Source: Planctomycetota bacterium (lineage in GTDB: Bacteria > Planctomycetota > Phycisphaerae > Phycisphaerales > UBA1924). Taken from it: a stretch of 64,000 bases of DNA. Below the pieces are notes generated by a model, which searched no databases, was not told the DNA's origin, and was given only the letters and a program-made list of their open reading frames with translations. Shown piece by piece: positions 51,236-58,936 of the stretch (position 1 is its first letter; each line of letters starts with the position of its first letter). The translations under genes and the position numbers were made by a program. Where the stretch lies: contig JBCBSM010000001.1 of NCBI GenBank assembly GCA_039819165.1, positions 2,232,001-2,296,000 on the forward strand, read 5' to 3'.

Positions 51236-51565
51236 TAGGTCGCTGGTTGGCCGAGCCGGCGATCGAGGCGGGTCCGGATAGCGACCCACTCCGAGAGCGG
51301 TGCGAGAGCGGTATTTGCTCGGTATCGGGCCTTCATGCGGCCGACGAACTCCCGCAGTGCCCGCTCTTTCGGACTTCAAGCCCCCCAGGAAGGCGCAGCG
51401 TTGGTTTTTATTGGACTCGGGTTACCCCACTTCCAACGATTTCCGCTTCCACTTGCGCCGTTTTTGCGGTAAGTTACCCATGAGCCGCGTTGTGCGGTTT
51501 GTACCGTTAGGCACGGCTGGATGCATCGTCGTGCCCTCACGTTCACATCCCCTGGGGAGGAAATG
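51236..51565. other. Intergenic region with AT-richer promoter-like stretch
   Basis: 330 bases without a gene. The second half is T-rich (GGTTTTTATTGGACTCGGG, CGTTTTTGCGGTAAG) and holds two related octamers, GGTTACCC and AGTTACCC, about 60 bases apart. It probably contains the promoter of the first of the three paralogous dockerin genes, but no pair of boxes has good spacing. No RNA gene is seen. Confidence 0.4.
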
Positions 51566-52378
51566 ATGAACCAGAAGACCGTTTTTGCCAGCCTCGCCGT
51601 CTGTGGTCTCGCCGCGGCGGCCAGCGGCCAGATCCGCCTCTCGCAGAGCACCGACGAGTTCGTCGTGGTCGCCGGCGTCGGCGTGGCGTGCGTCTCGACG
51701 GCTGCGCCGCAGACGGGTGCCGACAACCAGTTCTCGCGCTCGTTCACGCTGACCGACTTCGGCGTCAGCACGGCCTTCGACGTGAACACCGTCGAGTTCG
51801 GCATCGAGACGCTGGCCCTGCCGACCCTGGTCGAGGGCACCATCACGGTGAACCTGTTCGAGGTTCCGGCCGGCAGCCCGCCGATCCTTGGCGGCACGCT
51901 GGTCGGTTCGGCCGACGTCGTGCTGACCGACCGGACCGAGGAAGTCGTCATCGTTGACGTGGCCGGCACCGTGAGCGCCGGCGCGGCCCTGATGGTCGAG
52001 ATCAACGTTCCGTCCTTCCAGGACCTTGTTGGTGGCGCGCTCACCGGCGACGTGTACTTCCCGGGCGGCAACAGCTTCGGCCAGTCGGCCCCGAGCTTCA
52101 TCGGCTCCACGGCCTGCGGCCTGCCCGACCCGACCGACTACGCCGCCATCGGCTTCCCCGACACGCACCTGATCATCGTCGCCGAGGGTGAGGAGGGCAT
52201 GGGCGGCATCTGCCTGCCCGACATCGACATGGATGGCGAGCTGACCATCTTCGACTTCCTCGGCTTCCAGAACCTCTTCGATGCCGGCGACCTGGCCGCC
52301 GACTTCGACGGCGACGGCGTCCTGACCATCTTCGACTTCCTCGAGTTCCAGAACCTGTTCGACGCCGGCTGCCCGTAA
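51566..52378 (+). CDS. Secreted dockerin-tailed protein, paralogue A
   Basis: 270 residues. I chose the second of two adjacent ATGs because GGGGAGG is five bases from it. Signal peptide KTVFASLAVCGLAAAASGQ. The body starts IRLSQSTDEFVVVAGVGVAC, with shared blocks NQFSRSFTLTDFGVSTAFDV, TVEFGIETLALPTLVEG, ALTGDVYFPGGNSFGQSAPS and CGLPDPTDYAAIGFPDTHL. The tail is CLPDIDMDGELTIFDFLGF and DFDGDGVLTIFDFLEF, ending DAGCP. The next two genes are clear homologues along the whole length. A strong terminator follows. Confidence 0.82.
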   Translation: MNQKTVFASLAVCGLAAAASGQIRLSQSTDEFVVVAGVGVACVSTAAPQTGADNQFSRSFTLTDFGVSTAFDVNTVEFGIETLALPTLVEGTITVNLFEVPAGSPPILGGTLVGSADVVLTDRTEEVVIVDVAGTVSAGAALMVEINVPSFQDLVGGALTGDVYFPGGNSFGQSAPSFIGSTACGLPDPTDYAAIGFPDTHLIIVAEGEEGMGGICLPDIDMDGELTIFDFLGFQNLFDAGDLAADFDGDGVLTIFDFLEFQNLFDAGCP

Positions 52379-52896
52379 TACGGACCAGCACGACTCGAAT
52401 AGTTCGATGATCGAGTGGGGCCCCGCACGTGCGTGCGGGGCCCTTTTTTCGTCACGCCAGGTCTCTCGGCCCAACCCCGATCGCCACCGCGTCGGGGTGG
52501 CCCACGCCGATCCCGCACGCCCCTCGGTCGACGCGGTGCATGCGTGCGCCGTCAACTAGCTCGTGCGCATCCCTGCAGCATCCTCCCTCGGCATTGACGG
52601 CACCGCCACGATCGTGCGGGCCGAGCGCCCGATCGACCCCCTGCAGGCGCACGCGAGCATCGTGGCGGAGCTCGTAGTCGGACTCTGCTCGCCCCGCCAG
52701 ATTGCGAGCATCGGTGGCGTCCGCCGGATTGCCTGCGGGTGGGGACTCGTTTGCATGGGCGTCGCGTGCGCTTCGTCGGCGCCGTCCGCAACTCGCCCCT
52801 CGGCTCGTGGTACTACCCGCTGCGTCGCCCCCGCCTCGGCGACGCGCGGTGGGGGCACACCGAGGGAGGCGCACGTCCCAGCCACGGGAGGTTCCG
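52379..52896. other. 518-base gap between paralogues A and B
   Basis: Holds the strong terminator at 52418. The remaining sequence is GC-rich. A short frame on the plus strand (52563-52985) runs into paralogue B out of frame and has no RBS or recognisable motif. I see no RNA gene. The promoter of paralogue B should lie here but was not located. Confidence 0.4.
52418..52449 (+). terminator. Strong intrinsic terminator after paralogue A
   Basis: An 11-bp perfect stem (arms GGGCCCCGCAC and GTGCGGGGCCC) with a GTGC loop, followed by TTTTTT. It lies 40 bases after the stop codon. Confidence 0.92.
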
Positions 52897-53697
52897 ATGA
52901 AGAGTCTCGTACTACCAGCCACGATCGCCGCCTGCGCGGGCCTGGCCCAGGCCGACCCCGTCCGACTGTCACACTCGACCGATGAGCTGCCGATCGCCGC
53001 GGTCGGCATCGCGTGCTCGTCGACGGCCGCGCCCCAGACATCCAGCGACAACCAGTTCTGGCGGGAGTTCTCGCTGCCGTTCTTCGGCATCTCCGAGGCC
53101 GTCACGATCTCGCAGATCGAGTTCGGCGTCGAGACGATCGCCCTCCCCACGCTCGTCGAGATCCCCGTCACGATCAACCTCTTCCAGGGGCCCGCGGGCG
53201 TCGCGCCGGCCAGCACGCTCGACCTCATCGGCACCACCGAGGTCATGCTCGGCGACACGTCGCTCGAGGTCATCACCGCCGACGTGACCGGTGTTGTCGA
53301 TGCCGGCAACTCGCTGGTCGTCGAGATCAGCGTGCCCGACCTCGAGCTGCTCGCGGGCGCACTCACGGGCGACGTCTACTTCCCCGGCGCCAACTCCTTC
53401 GGCGAGACGGCGCCGTCGTACATCAGCTCCGACGGCTGCGGCACGCCCGAGCCGGTCACCTACGCCACCATCGGCTTCCCGGATGTCAACCTCGTCCTCG
53501 TGGCCGTCGGCGAGACCGGCGGCGCCGTGTGCGTGCCCGACTTCGACGGCGACGGCTCGCTGACGATCTTCGACTTCCTGGCGTTCCAGACCGCCTTCGA
53601 TGCCGGCGACCTCATGGCCGATCTCGACGGCGATGGCGTCCTCACCATCTTCGACTTCCTGGCGTTCCAGACGGCCTTCGACGCAGGCTGCCCGTAA
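52897..53697 (+). CDS. Secreted dockerin-tailed protein, paralogue B
   Basis: 266 residues, with GGGAGG six bases before ATG. Signal peptide MKSLVLPATIAACAGLAQA. It follows paralogue A block by block: VRLSHSTDELPIAAVGIAC, NQFWREFSLPFFGISEAVTI, IEFGVETIALPTLVEIPVTI, ALTGDVYFPGANSFGETAPS, GCGTPEPVTYATIGFPDVNL. Two dockerin repeats (DFDGDGSLTIFDFLAF, DLDGDGVLTIFDFLAF) end DAGCP. The gene is 43 bases upstream of paralogue C, so the last two may be one unit. Confidence 0.82.
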   Translation: MKSLVLPATIAACAGLAQADPVRLSHSTDELPIAAVGIACSSTAAPQTSSDNQFWREFSLPFFGISEAVTISQIEFGVETIALPTLVEIPVTINLFQGPAGVAPASTLDLIGTTEVMLGDTSLEVITADVTGVVDAGNSLVVEISVPDLELLAGALTGDVYFPGANSFGETAPSYISSDGCGTPEPVTYATIGFPDVNLVLVAVGETGGAVCVPDFDGDGSLTIFDFLAFQTAFDAGDLMADLDGDGVLTIFDFLAFQTAFDAGCP

Positions 53698-53740
53698 CGG
53701 GAGCTGATTACGCCCGCGTAGCTCTCATGGGGAGCTGCGC

Positions 53741-54535
53741 ATGCGAAATCTAATATTACTTGTCGCGCTCGCACCCGCGGCCACGTGCGCTGCGCAGGTG
53801 CGGCTTTCGCATTCGGTCGATGAGGGCACGATCACGCCCGGCGTGGGCGCCGCGTGCACGACGATCGACGATCCGAGCACCGGCCGGGACAACAGCTTCT
53901 GGCGGGGCTTCTTCCTGCCGGACTTCGGCGTCGACGACAGCCTGCGGGTCACGCGGGTCGAGTTCGGCGTCGAGACGCTCGCCCTGCCCACGCTCGGCGA
54001 GGCCGATATCGCCATCAACCTGTATTCGCCGATCGACTGGCCCATGCCGCCGAGTTCGTTCGACCTCGTGGGGTCGACCACCATCACGCTGACCGAGCGT
54101 TCGCTCGACGTCGTCGCGGCCGACATCCACGGCGTGGTCCAGGGAGGCTGGCTCGTCGTCGAGGTCGCGGTGCCCGATTTCAGCCTGGCGTCGGGCGGCC
54201 TGACCGGCGACGTGTTCATCCCCGGCGCTAACTCGGCCGGACAGACCGCGCCGTCCTACGTCAGCTCCGATGGCTGCGGCCTCCCCGAGCCGACCGACTT
54301 CGCCGACATCGCCCTGCCCGACACGCACCTGGTCATCAGCGTCGAGGGCGAGCAGTTCATCTGTCGCTGCTGCGCCGACTTCGACCGCGACGGCCAGCTG
54401 ACCATCTTCGATTTCCTAGCCTTCCAGACCTACTTCGCGGTGGGCGACTCGCGGGCCGACCTCGACCGGGACGGCGAACTGACCATCTTCGACTTCCTGC
54501 AGTTCCAGAACTACTTCATCGCCGGCTGCCCCTAG
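53741..54535 (+). CDS. Secreted dockerin-tailed protein, paralogue C
   Basis: 264 residues, with GGGGAGC upstream. Signal peptide MRNLILLVALAPAATCAAQ. Third member of the family: VRLSHSVDEGTITPGVGAAC, NSFWRGFFLPDFGVDDSLRV, VEFGVETLALPTLGEADIAI, GLTGDVFIPGANSAGQTAPS. The dockerin is more divergent (DFDRDGQLTIFDFLAF, DLDRDGELTIFDFLQF), preceded by CRCC and ended by AGCP, so it has two extra Cys before the first repeat. A hairpin terminator follows on the plus strand as well as the minus. Confidence 0.82.
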   Translation: MRNLILLVALAPAATCAAQVRLSHSVDEGTITPGVGAACTTIDDPSTGRDNSFWRGFFLPDFGVDDSLRVTRVEFGVETLALPTLGEADIAINLYSPIDWPMPPSSFDLVGSTTITLTERSLDVVAADIHGVVQGGWLVVEVAVPDFSLASGGLTGDVFIPGANSAGQTAPSYVSSDGCGLPEPTDFADIALPDTHLVISVEGEQFICRCCADFDRDGQLTIFDFLAFQTYFAVGDSRADLDRDGELTIFDFLQFQNYFIAGCP

Positions 54536-54562
54536 GGCCTCGTCGAACGAGAGCCGTGCGCA

Positions 54563-54588
54563 CGAAAACGCCCCCGGCGAGGGGGCGT
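54563..54588 (-). terminator. Intrinsic terminator for the SnoaL-like gene
   Basis: An 8-bp stem ACGCCCCC with GGGGGCGT around GGCGA. Read on the minus strand it is followed by TTTTCG, so it terminates the SnoaL-like gene. It also lies after paralogue C on the plus strand. Confidence 0.75.
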
Positions 54589-54611
54589 CGGCGCTGCGTC
54601 TCGCGTCGTGC

Positions 54612-55043
54612 TTACCCGCCCTGGTTGGCGTCGTAGCAGAAGACCTCCCGCACGATCTTGCCGTCCTCGACCGTGTAGTTGGCGATCTCCTTCATCCAGC
54701 CGCGGGGCCGCGAGCCGTCCTTGGGCTCCACGTCCATGTCGAAGATGACGCTGAAGCCGCCCGGGCCGACGAACGGGCCGGTCGCCTTCGCCTCGTGGCA
54801 CTCGAAGTTGTCCATCCACCAGCGGTACTTGCCCTCGATGGCCTCGCGGCCCACGAACTCCGAGCCGTCGCCCTCCACCGAAGTCCAGCTCGACGCGAAG
54901 TGCGCGTCCCACAGCTTTCCATCGTGAGCGATGGGGTCGGCGCCGTCGGGCAGCGACGCGTTGCAGTGGTCCACCAGGTCCTTGCCGATCTTCGTGATGG
55001 TCTCGATGGGCGTGGTCGCCCCCGTAGTCGCTGGCGTGCTCAT
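54612..55043 (-). CDS. SnoaL-like / NTF2-fold protein
   Basis: 143 residues with AAAGGAG upstream of ATG. The fold is suggested by YRWWMDNFECHEAKATGPF, GFSVIFDMDVEPKDGSRP and the C-terminal EIANYTVEDGKIVREVFCY, in which KIVREVF(C)Y is the typical last strand of SnoaL-like proteins. These small alpha+beta barrels bind ligands or act as isomerases, and many are of unknown function. No partner is adjacent. Confidence 0.78.
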   Translation of the reverse strand: MSTPATTGATTPIETITKIGKDLVDHCNASLPDGADPIAHDGKLWDAHFASSWTSVEGDGSEFVGREAIEGKYRWWMDNFECHEAKATGPFVGPGGFSVIFDMDVEPKDGSRPRGWMKEIANYTVEDGKIVREVFCYDANQGG

Positions 55044-55114
55044 GGCGTGCTCCTTTGCTCCCCTCAGAAGGTGATTCTCGCGATGCGCAGGATACACGAC
55101 GCGGACGTGAGACG

Positions 55115-56335
55115 CTAATGGATCGTGAGAGTGGGCCCCGCCCGGCCCCGGCCCAGCGATGCCAGCGCCAGCTGGCTCTCCAGCGTCGAGAGCACGGCCT
55201 CGAAGGCCTCCCGGACGCGTCGCATCGGTACCGTGTCGGTCTGGAAATTCGCCGTCGGATCGCCGGCGTCGCTGTTGGCCCGCAGGTCCATCGCCAGCGG
55301 CACTGCGCCCAGGAAGGGCACGCCGAGCCGCTGGGCCATCTGCTGCGCGCCGCCGCGGCCGAAGATGTCGTACTCGGTGCCGTCGTCGGCGATGAAGACG
55401 CTCATGTTCTCCACCACGCCCAGGACGGGGACCTCGAGCTGCTCGAACATCCGCACCGCCCGGACCGCGTCGTCCTGCGCCACGCGCTGCGGCGTGCACA
55501 CCACCACCGCGCCCGTCAGCCGCAGCGTCTGGGCGAGCGTGAGCGGTACATCGCCGGTGCCGGGCGGCAGATCGATGACCAGGTGGTCCAGCTCGCCCCA
55601 GTCGGTCTTCTCGACCATCTGCTTGACGGCGCCGTGCGCCATCGGCCCGCGCCAGATCAGCGCCTTGTCGGCCTCCACCAGCTTGCCGATGGTCATCGAC
55701 TTGACGCCGTGGGTGTAGAACGGCTGGAACCGCCCGGCGATGGTGCTCGGCTCATGGGCGGCCAGCCCGAGCATCGCGGGCACGCTGGGCCCGTAGATGT
55801 CCGCGTCGAGCAGGCCCACCGCGTGGCCCCGTCGCGCGAGCCCGACGGCGAGGTTGGTCGCGATCGAGCTCTTGCCCACGCCGCCCTTGCCCGCCCCCAC
55901 CGCGATGGCGAAGTTGGCCGCCGGCGCGTCGCTCGCCGCGGGCGCGGAAGGCGCGGGTGCATCGTCCGGCGCGCTGGCCGTGTCGGCGGGCCGCAGCGCG
56001 CCCCTGGGCGAGGCCTCGAATTTCGACGTGCGGACGACCGTGCCGGCATCATCCACGAACTCGACGGTCAGCGCACGGATGCGCTCGCCCGCTCGGACCG
56101 CGCCCTGGCGGATCGCCTCCAGGCACGCGGCGGCGACGGCCTCCATCGCCTCGGGCTGGTCGCGCAGCGATGGCAGGTGCAGCCGCACGGCAACGGACCC
56201 CTCGAGCACCGAGACCCATTCGAGCCGCCCCTCATCGACGACGTTGGCCGGCTCGCCCGCGGGCGTGACCGCCGAGAGCCACCGCCGGATGTTCGCTTCC
56301 GATATCACGAGCCGCGTCCGGTCATACTTCGACAT
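55115..56335 (-). CDS. Mrp/NBP35-family ATPase (Fe-S carrier type) lacking the CxxC motif
   Basis: 406 residues from MSKYDRTRLV. The N-terminal DUF59-like domain (about 1-100) is followed by an Ala/Pro linker, then the P-loop GAGKGGVGKSS (147-157), LLDADIYGPSVPAMLG and DLPPGTGDVPLTLAQ. These are the Mrp hallmarks of iron-sulfur assembly. The usual C-terminal CPxC pair is not present: the corresponding segment reads ENMSVFIADDGTEYDIFGRGG. So cluster binding by this protein is doubtful. Start choice is uncertain because the ATG follows six G directly with no spacer. Confidence 0.85.
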   Translation of the reverse strand: MSKYDRTRLVISEANIRRWLSAVTPAGEPANVVDEGRLEWVSVLEGSVAVRLHLPSLRDQPEAMEAVAAACLEAIRQGAVRAGERIRALTVEFVDDAGTVVRTSKFEASPRGALRPADTASAPDDAPAPSAPAASDAPAANFAIAVGAGKGGVGKSSIATNLAVGLARRGHAVGLLDADIYGPSVPAMLGLAAHEPSTIAGRFQPFYTHGVKSMTIGKLVEADKALIWRGPMAHGAVKQMVEKTDWGELDHLVIDLPPGTGDVPLTLAQTLRLTGAVVVCTPQRVAQDDAVRAVRMFEQLEVPVLGVVENMSVFIADDGTEYDIFGRGGAQQMAQRLGVPFLGAVPLAMDLRANSDAGDPTANFQTDTVPMRRVREAFEAVLSTLESQLALASLGRGRAGPTLTIH

Positions 56336-56501
56336 CCCCCCGTGGCATCCACGCGCTGCTGCCTCGTCGTCCAGTAATGGTATCGGGACGACGCTGCAAT
56401 CGGCCGCGGCTCCGGCCGTTGTAGGGGTGTCGGCCGGCCGCATAGCGTCACCCGCCGGGCGACCGAGACAGCCCCGACGTTCCGCTCGCAGGAGGTGCCC
56501 C

Positions 56502-57524
56502 GTGCCGCACGCAGCAAGCCGACTCATCGCCCTTTTCGCCGTTGCCGGCCTCGCGACGGCGGCCGCCGGACAGGCCGAGCCACACGCCGAACCAGAGGCC
56601 GAGGCGCAGGCCGGCGCCCCGGCGCCCCCGCTGCTCTCGGGCCCGGAGGTGCGGGACGAACGGCTGCCCGGGGCCGAATCCTCGTTCTCCGAGGCGCCCG
56701 GCGCGATGTCTCGTTACGCCGACCGCACCGTGCCGCCCCGCGCCTTCCGACGCGCCCTGGGCGAGCTTTCGGCTCCGGACGCACCCGAGAACATCCGTCT
56801 CTCCGGCGCGCAGCGGGATCGGATCGGCGGCCTGGTCCGCGCCTACGAGCGGGAGGTTGCCGAATTCCGTCGCACGCACGCCGACGAGCTCCGCGCTCTG
56901 CGGTCCGCGGGCCGCCGGGGCGAGCGCGGCGCGGACGGCGGCGACCGCCCGCGTCCGCCACGTTCCCGCGCCGAGCGCAGCCGCCCGGCCGACGCGCAAC
57001 CCGGCGAGATGGAGGCGCCACGCGAAGCGCAGCGGCCCGGTGATCGCGCACCTGCGCGCACCGCGGCGGGCAACCCGTCCGCGCCCGAAGGCCTCCGAGA
57101 GCGCGCCCGGGAGCTGCGGGCGATGATGCCGAGCCCCGTGGACACGCAGAACAAGATCTGGGCCGAGCTCAACGACGACCAGCGGGCGCACCTCGAGGCG
57201 GTCCTCGAGCGCTTCAGCGCCCAGCGGGACCAGCAGGCCGAGCAACGCGACCGCGAGCGATACCGCAAGCAGATCGGCGATCGCTTCGCCGAGATGCCCG
57301 ACGCCCCCGCCGGCGACGCCACCGAGCTGCGGCGGTGGTTCGAGGCCCAGCCCGAGGATGTCCGGCAGCGCGTTCGCCAGCGGCTCGAGGCCATCCCGGC
57401 CGAGCGTCGCGAGCAGCTGGTCCAACGCCTCCAGCAGATGTCGCCCGAGCAGCGGCAGCGGCTGCTCCGCCGGCTCCAGGCGGCCCAGAGCGAGGACCGC
57501 CCACCCCGCCGGCGGCCAAACTAG
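56502..57524 (+). CDS. Secreted Arg/Glu-rich protein, DUF3106-like repeats
   Basis: 340 residues from GTG, with AGGAGG six bases upstream. Signal peptide LIALFAVAGLATAAAGQ. The body is highly charged and low-complexity, with a Pro/Arg-rich central part (about 140-215). The C-terminal 130 residues are amphipathic helices with the repeated motif (I/M)(P/S)xxxRxxLxxRLQ: IPAERREQLVQRLQQ and MSPEQRQRLLRRLQA, like DUF3106. Spy/CpxP-like chaperones have a similar look. Function is unknown. Confidence 0.65.
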   Translation: MPHAASRLIALFAVAGLATAAAGQAEPHAEPEAEAQAGAPAPPLLSGPEVRDERLPGAESSFSEAPGAMSRYADRTVPPRAFRRALGELSAPDAPENIRLSGAQRDRIGGLVRAYEREVAEFRRTHADELRALRSAGRRGERGADGGDRPRPPRSRAERSRPADAQPGEMEAPREAQRPGDRAPARTAAGNPSAPEGLRERARELRAMMPSPVDTQNKIWAELNDDQRAHLEAVLERFSAQRDQQAEQRDRERYRKQIGDRFAEMPDAPAGDATELRRWFEAQPEDVRQRVRQRLEAIPAERREQLVQRLQQMSPEQRQRLLRRLQAAQSEDRPPRRRPN

Positions 57525-57949
57525 CCTCCTCGCCGGCGCCGGGCCGCGAGACCGTCGCGCTCCGCCGGCAGCCAGCGGTCACCCAGGTTGGGCCCGTTCT
57601 GCGGTTCCGTCTGGTGAAATAAATGTTGTGATTCCCCCTAGACGTCGCGCCCGCGGCGTCGCGTGTTATCGGTGGTTGGCGGTTCTCGATTCTCGCGATG
57701 ATGCGGGCGGATTGCCCTTCGAACGACGCTTGGGGCCCTCGGCGGCGGGAGGTGCTTCCACCCGTTCGGGGTGAGCTAAGGCCTGCTGCCGCCGAAAGAT
57801 GCACAAGCGATGGGGTGGCACTGCCCGATAAACCGCTTAGTATCGAAGATCTCTCTCTCTCCTCCAGCGGGGTGCCGTTTAGCGGCGGTACCCCGCTTTG
57901 TTGTTCGGCCGGCATTCGCCTTGCCCGCGCCGCCGCGACACACTTGCCC
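57525..57949. other. Intergenic region before the exopolysaccharide locus
   Basis: 425 bases. It contains a short AT-rich stretch (GTGAAATAAATGTTGTG at about 57614), a CT microsatellite near 57850 and a hairpin AGCGGGGT/ACCCCGCT (57866-57897) about 50 bases before the epimerase. The promoter of the epimerase must be here; I cannot place the boxes with confidence. Confidence 0.4.
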
Positions 57950-58936
57950 ATGAATGAGCGCGTCCTGCTCACCGGCGCCGCCGGCTTCATCGGATCGCAC
58001 GTCGCCGAGATGCTCCGCGCCCGGGGCTGGCAGGTCATCGGCGTCGACGCGCTGGACGGCTTCTACGACCGCGACCGCAAGCTGGCGAACTGGTCGCAGG
58101 CGGCCGGCGGCGAGCCACTGCACCGCGTCGACATCACCGACGCCGCCGCCATCGGCGAGCTCGTCGCCCGCACCAGGCCCACGGGCATCATCCACCTGGC
58201 CGCCAAGGCCGGCGTGAGGCCCAGCCTCGCCGACCCCGCGGGCTATGCGCTGCACAACGTCGTCGGCACGCAGCACGTGCTGGATGCGGCCCGCACGCAC
58301 GGCGTCGAGCGCCTCGTGCTTGCGTCGTCGAGCTCGGTGTACGGCAACAACCCGAAGGTGCCCTTCGCCGAGGACGACGATGTCTCCGCGCCCATTAGTC
58401 CGTACGCCGCGACCAAGCGCGCCTGCGAACTGATCGCGCACGCCCACCACGCCGCATCGGGCACGCCCGTCGCGATGCTCCGCTTCTTCACGGTCTACGG
58501 GCCCAGGCAGCGGCCCGACCTGGCGATCAGCCTGTTCATGCGCGCGATCGCGCACGGCGAGCCGCTGCGGGTCTTCGGCGACGGCGGCATGAGCCGAGAT
58601 TTCACCTACGCCACCGACATCGCCGCCGGCGTGCTGGCGGCCTACGACCGCATCCCCGAGCACGGTTACCGCATCTGGAACCTCGGCAGCGATGCGCCGG
58701 TGACCGTCCTGGAGCTGGTCGAACGCGTCGCGGCGGTCGTGGGCCGGCGGCCGACCATCGAGCATGCTCCACAGCCCACGGGCGATGTTGATCGCACGTG
58801 GGCCGATCTCACCCGCAGCCGATCCGAGCTGGGCTACGCGCCCGCTACGCCGCTCGACGAGGGACTCCGCCGGCAGTGGGCCTGGCTGGCCGACCAGCCG
58901 CGGATGGCCGCCCCGCGGCAGCCCGTCAGCCGTTGA
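57950..58936 (+). CDS. NAD-dependent nucleotide-sugar epimerase (UDP-glucuronate epimerase type)
   Basis: 328 residues. The NAD-binding motif is GAAGFIG (9-15), the SDR catalytic pair is Y152-x3-K156 (PYAATK), with ASSSSVYG as the Ser-bearing strand. LRFFTVYGPRQRPD and FGDGGMSRDFTYATDIAAG fix it in the extended SDR family nearest to UDP-glucuronate 4-epimerases. It supplies an activated uronic acid or related sugar for polysaccharide. Its end overlaps that of the GH56 gene by 11 bases. Confidence 0.88.
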   Translation: MNERVLLTGAAGFIGSHVAEMLRARGWQVIGVDALDGFYDRDRKLANWSQAAGGEPLHRVDITDAAAIGELVARTRPTGIIHLAAKAGVRPSLADPAGYALHNVVGTQHVLDAARTHGVERLVLASSSSVYGNNPKVPFAEDDDVSAPISPYAATKRACELIAHAHHAASGTPVAMLRFFTVYGPRQRPDLAISLFMRAIAHGEPLRVFGDGGMSRDFTYATDIAAGVLAAYDRIPEHGYRIWNLGSDAPVTVLELVERVAAVVGRRPTIEHAPQPTGDVDRTWADLTRSRSELGYAPATPLDEGLRRQWAWLADQPRMAAPRQPVSR

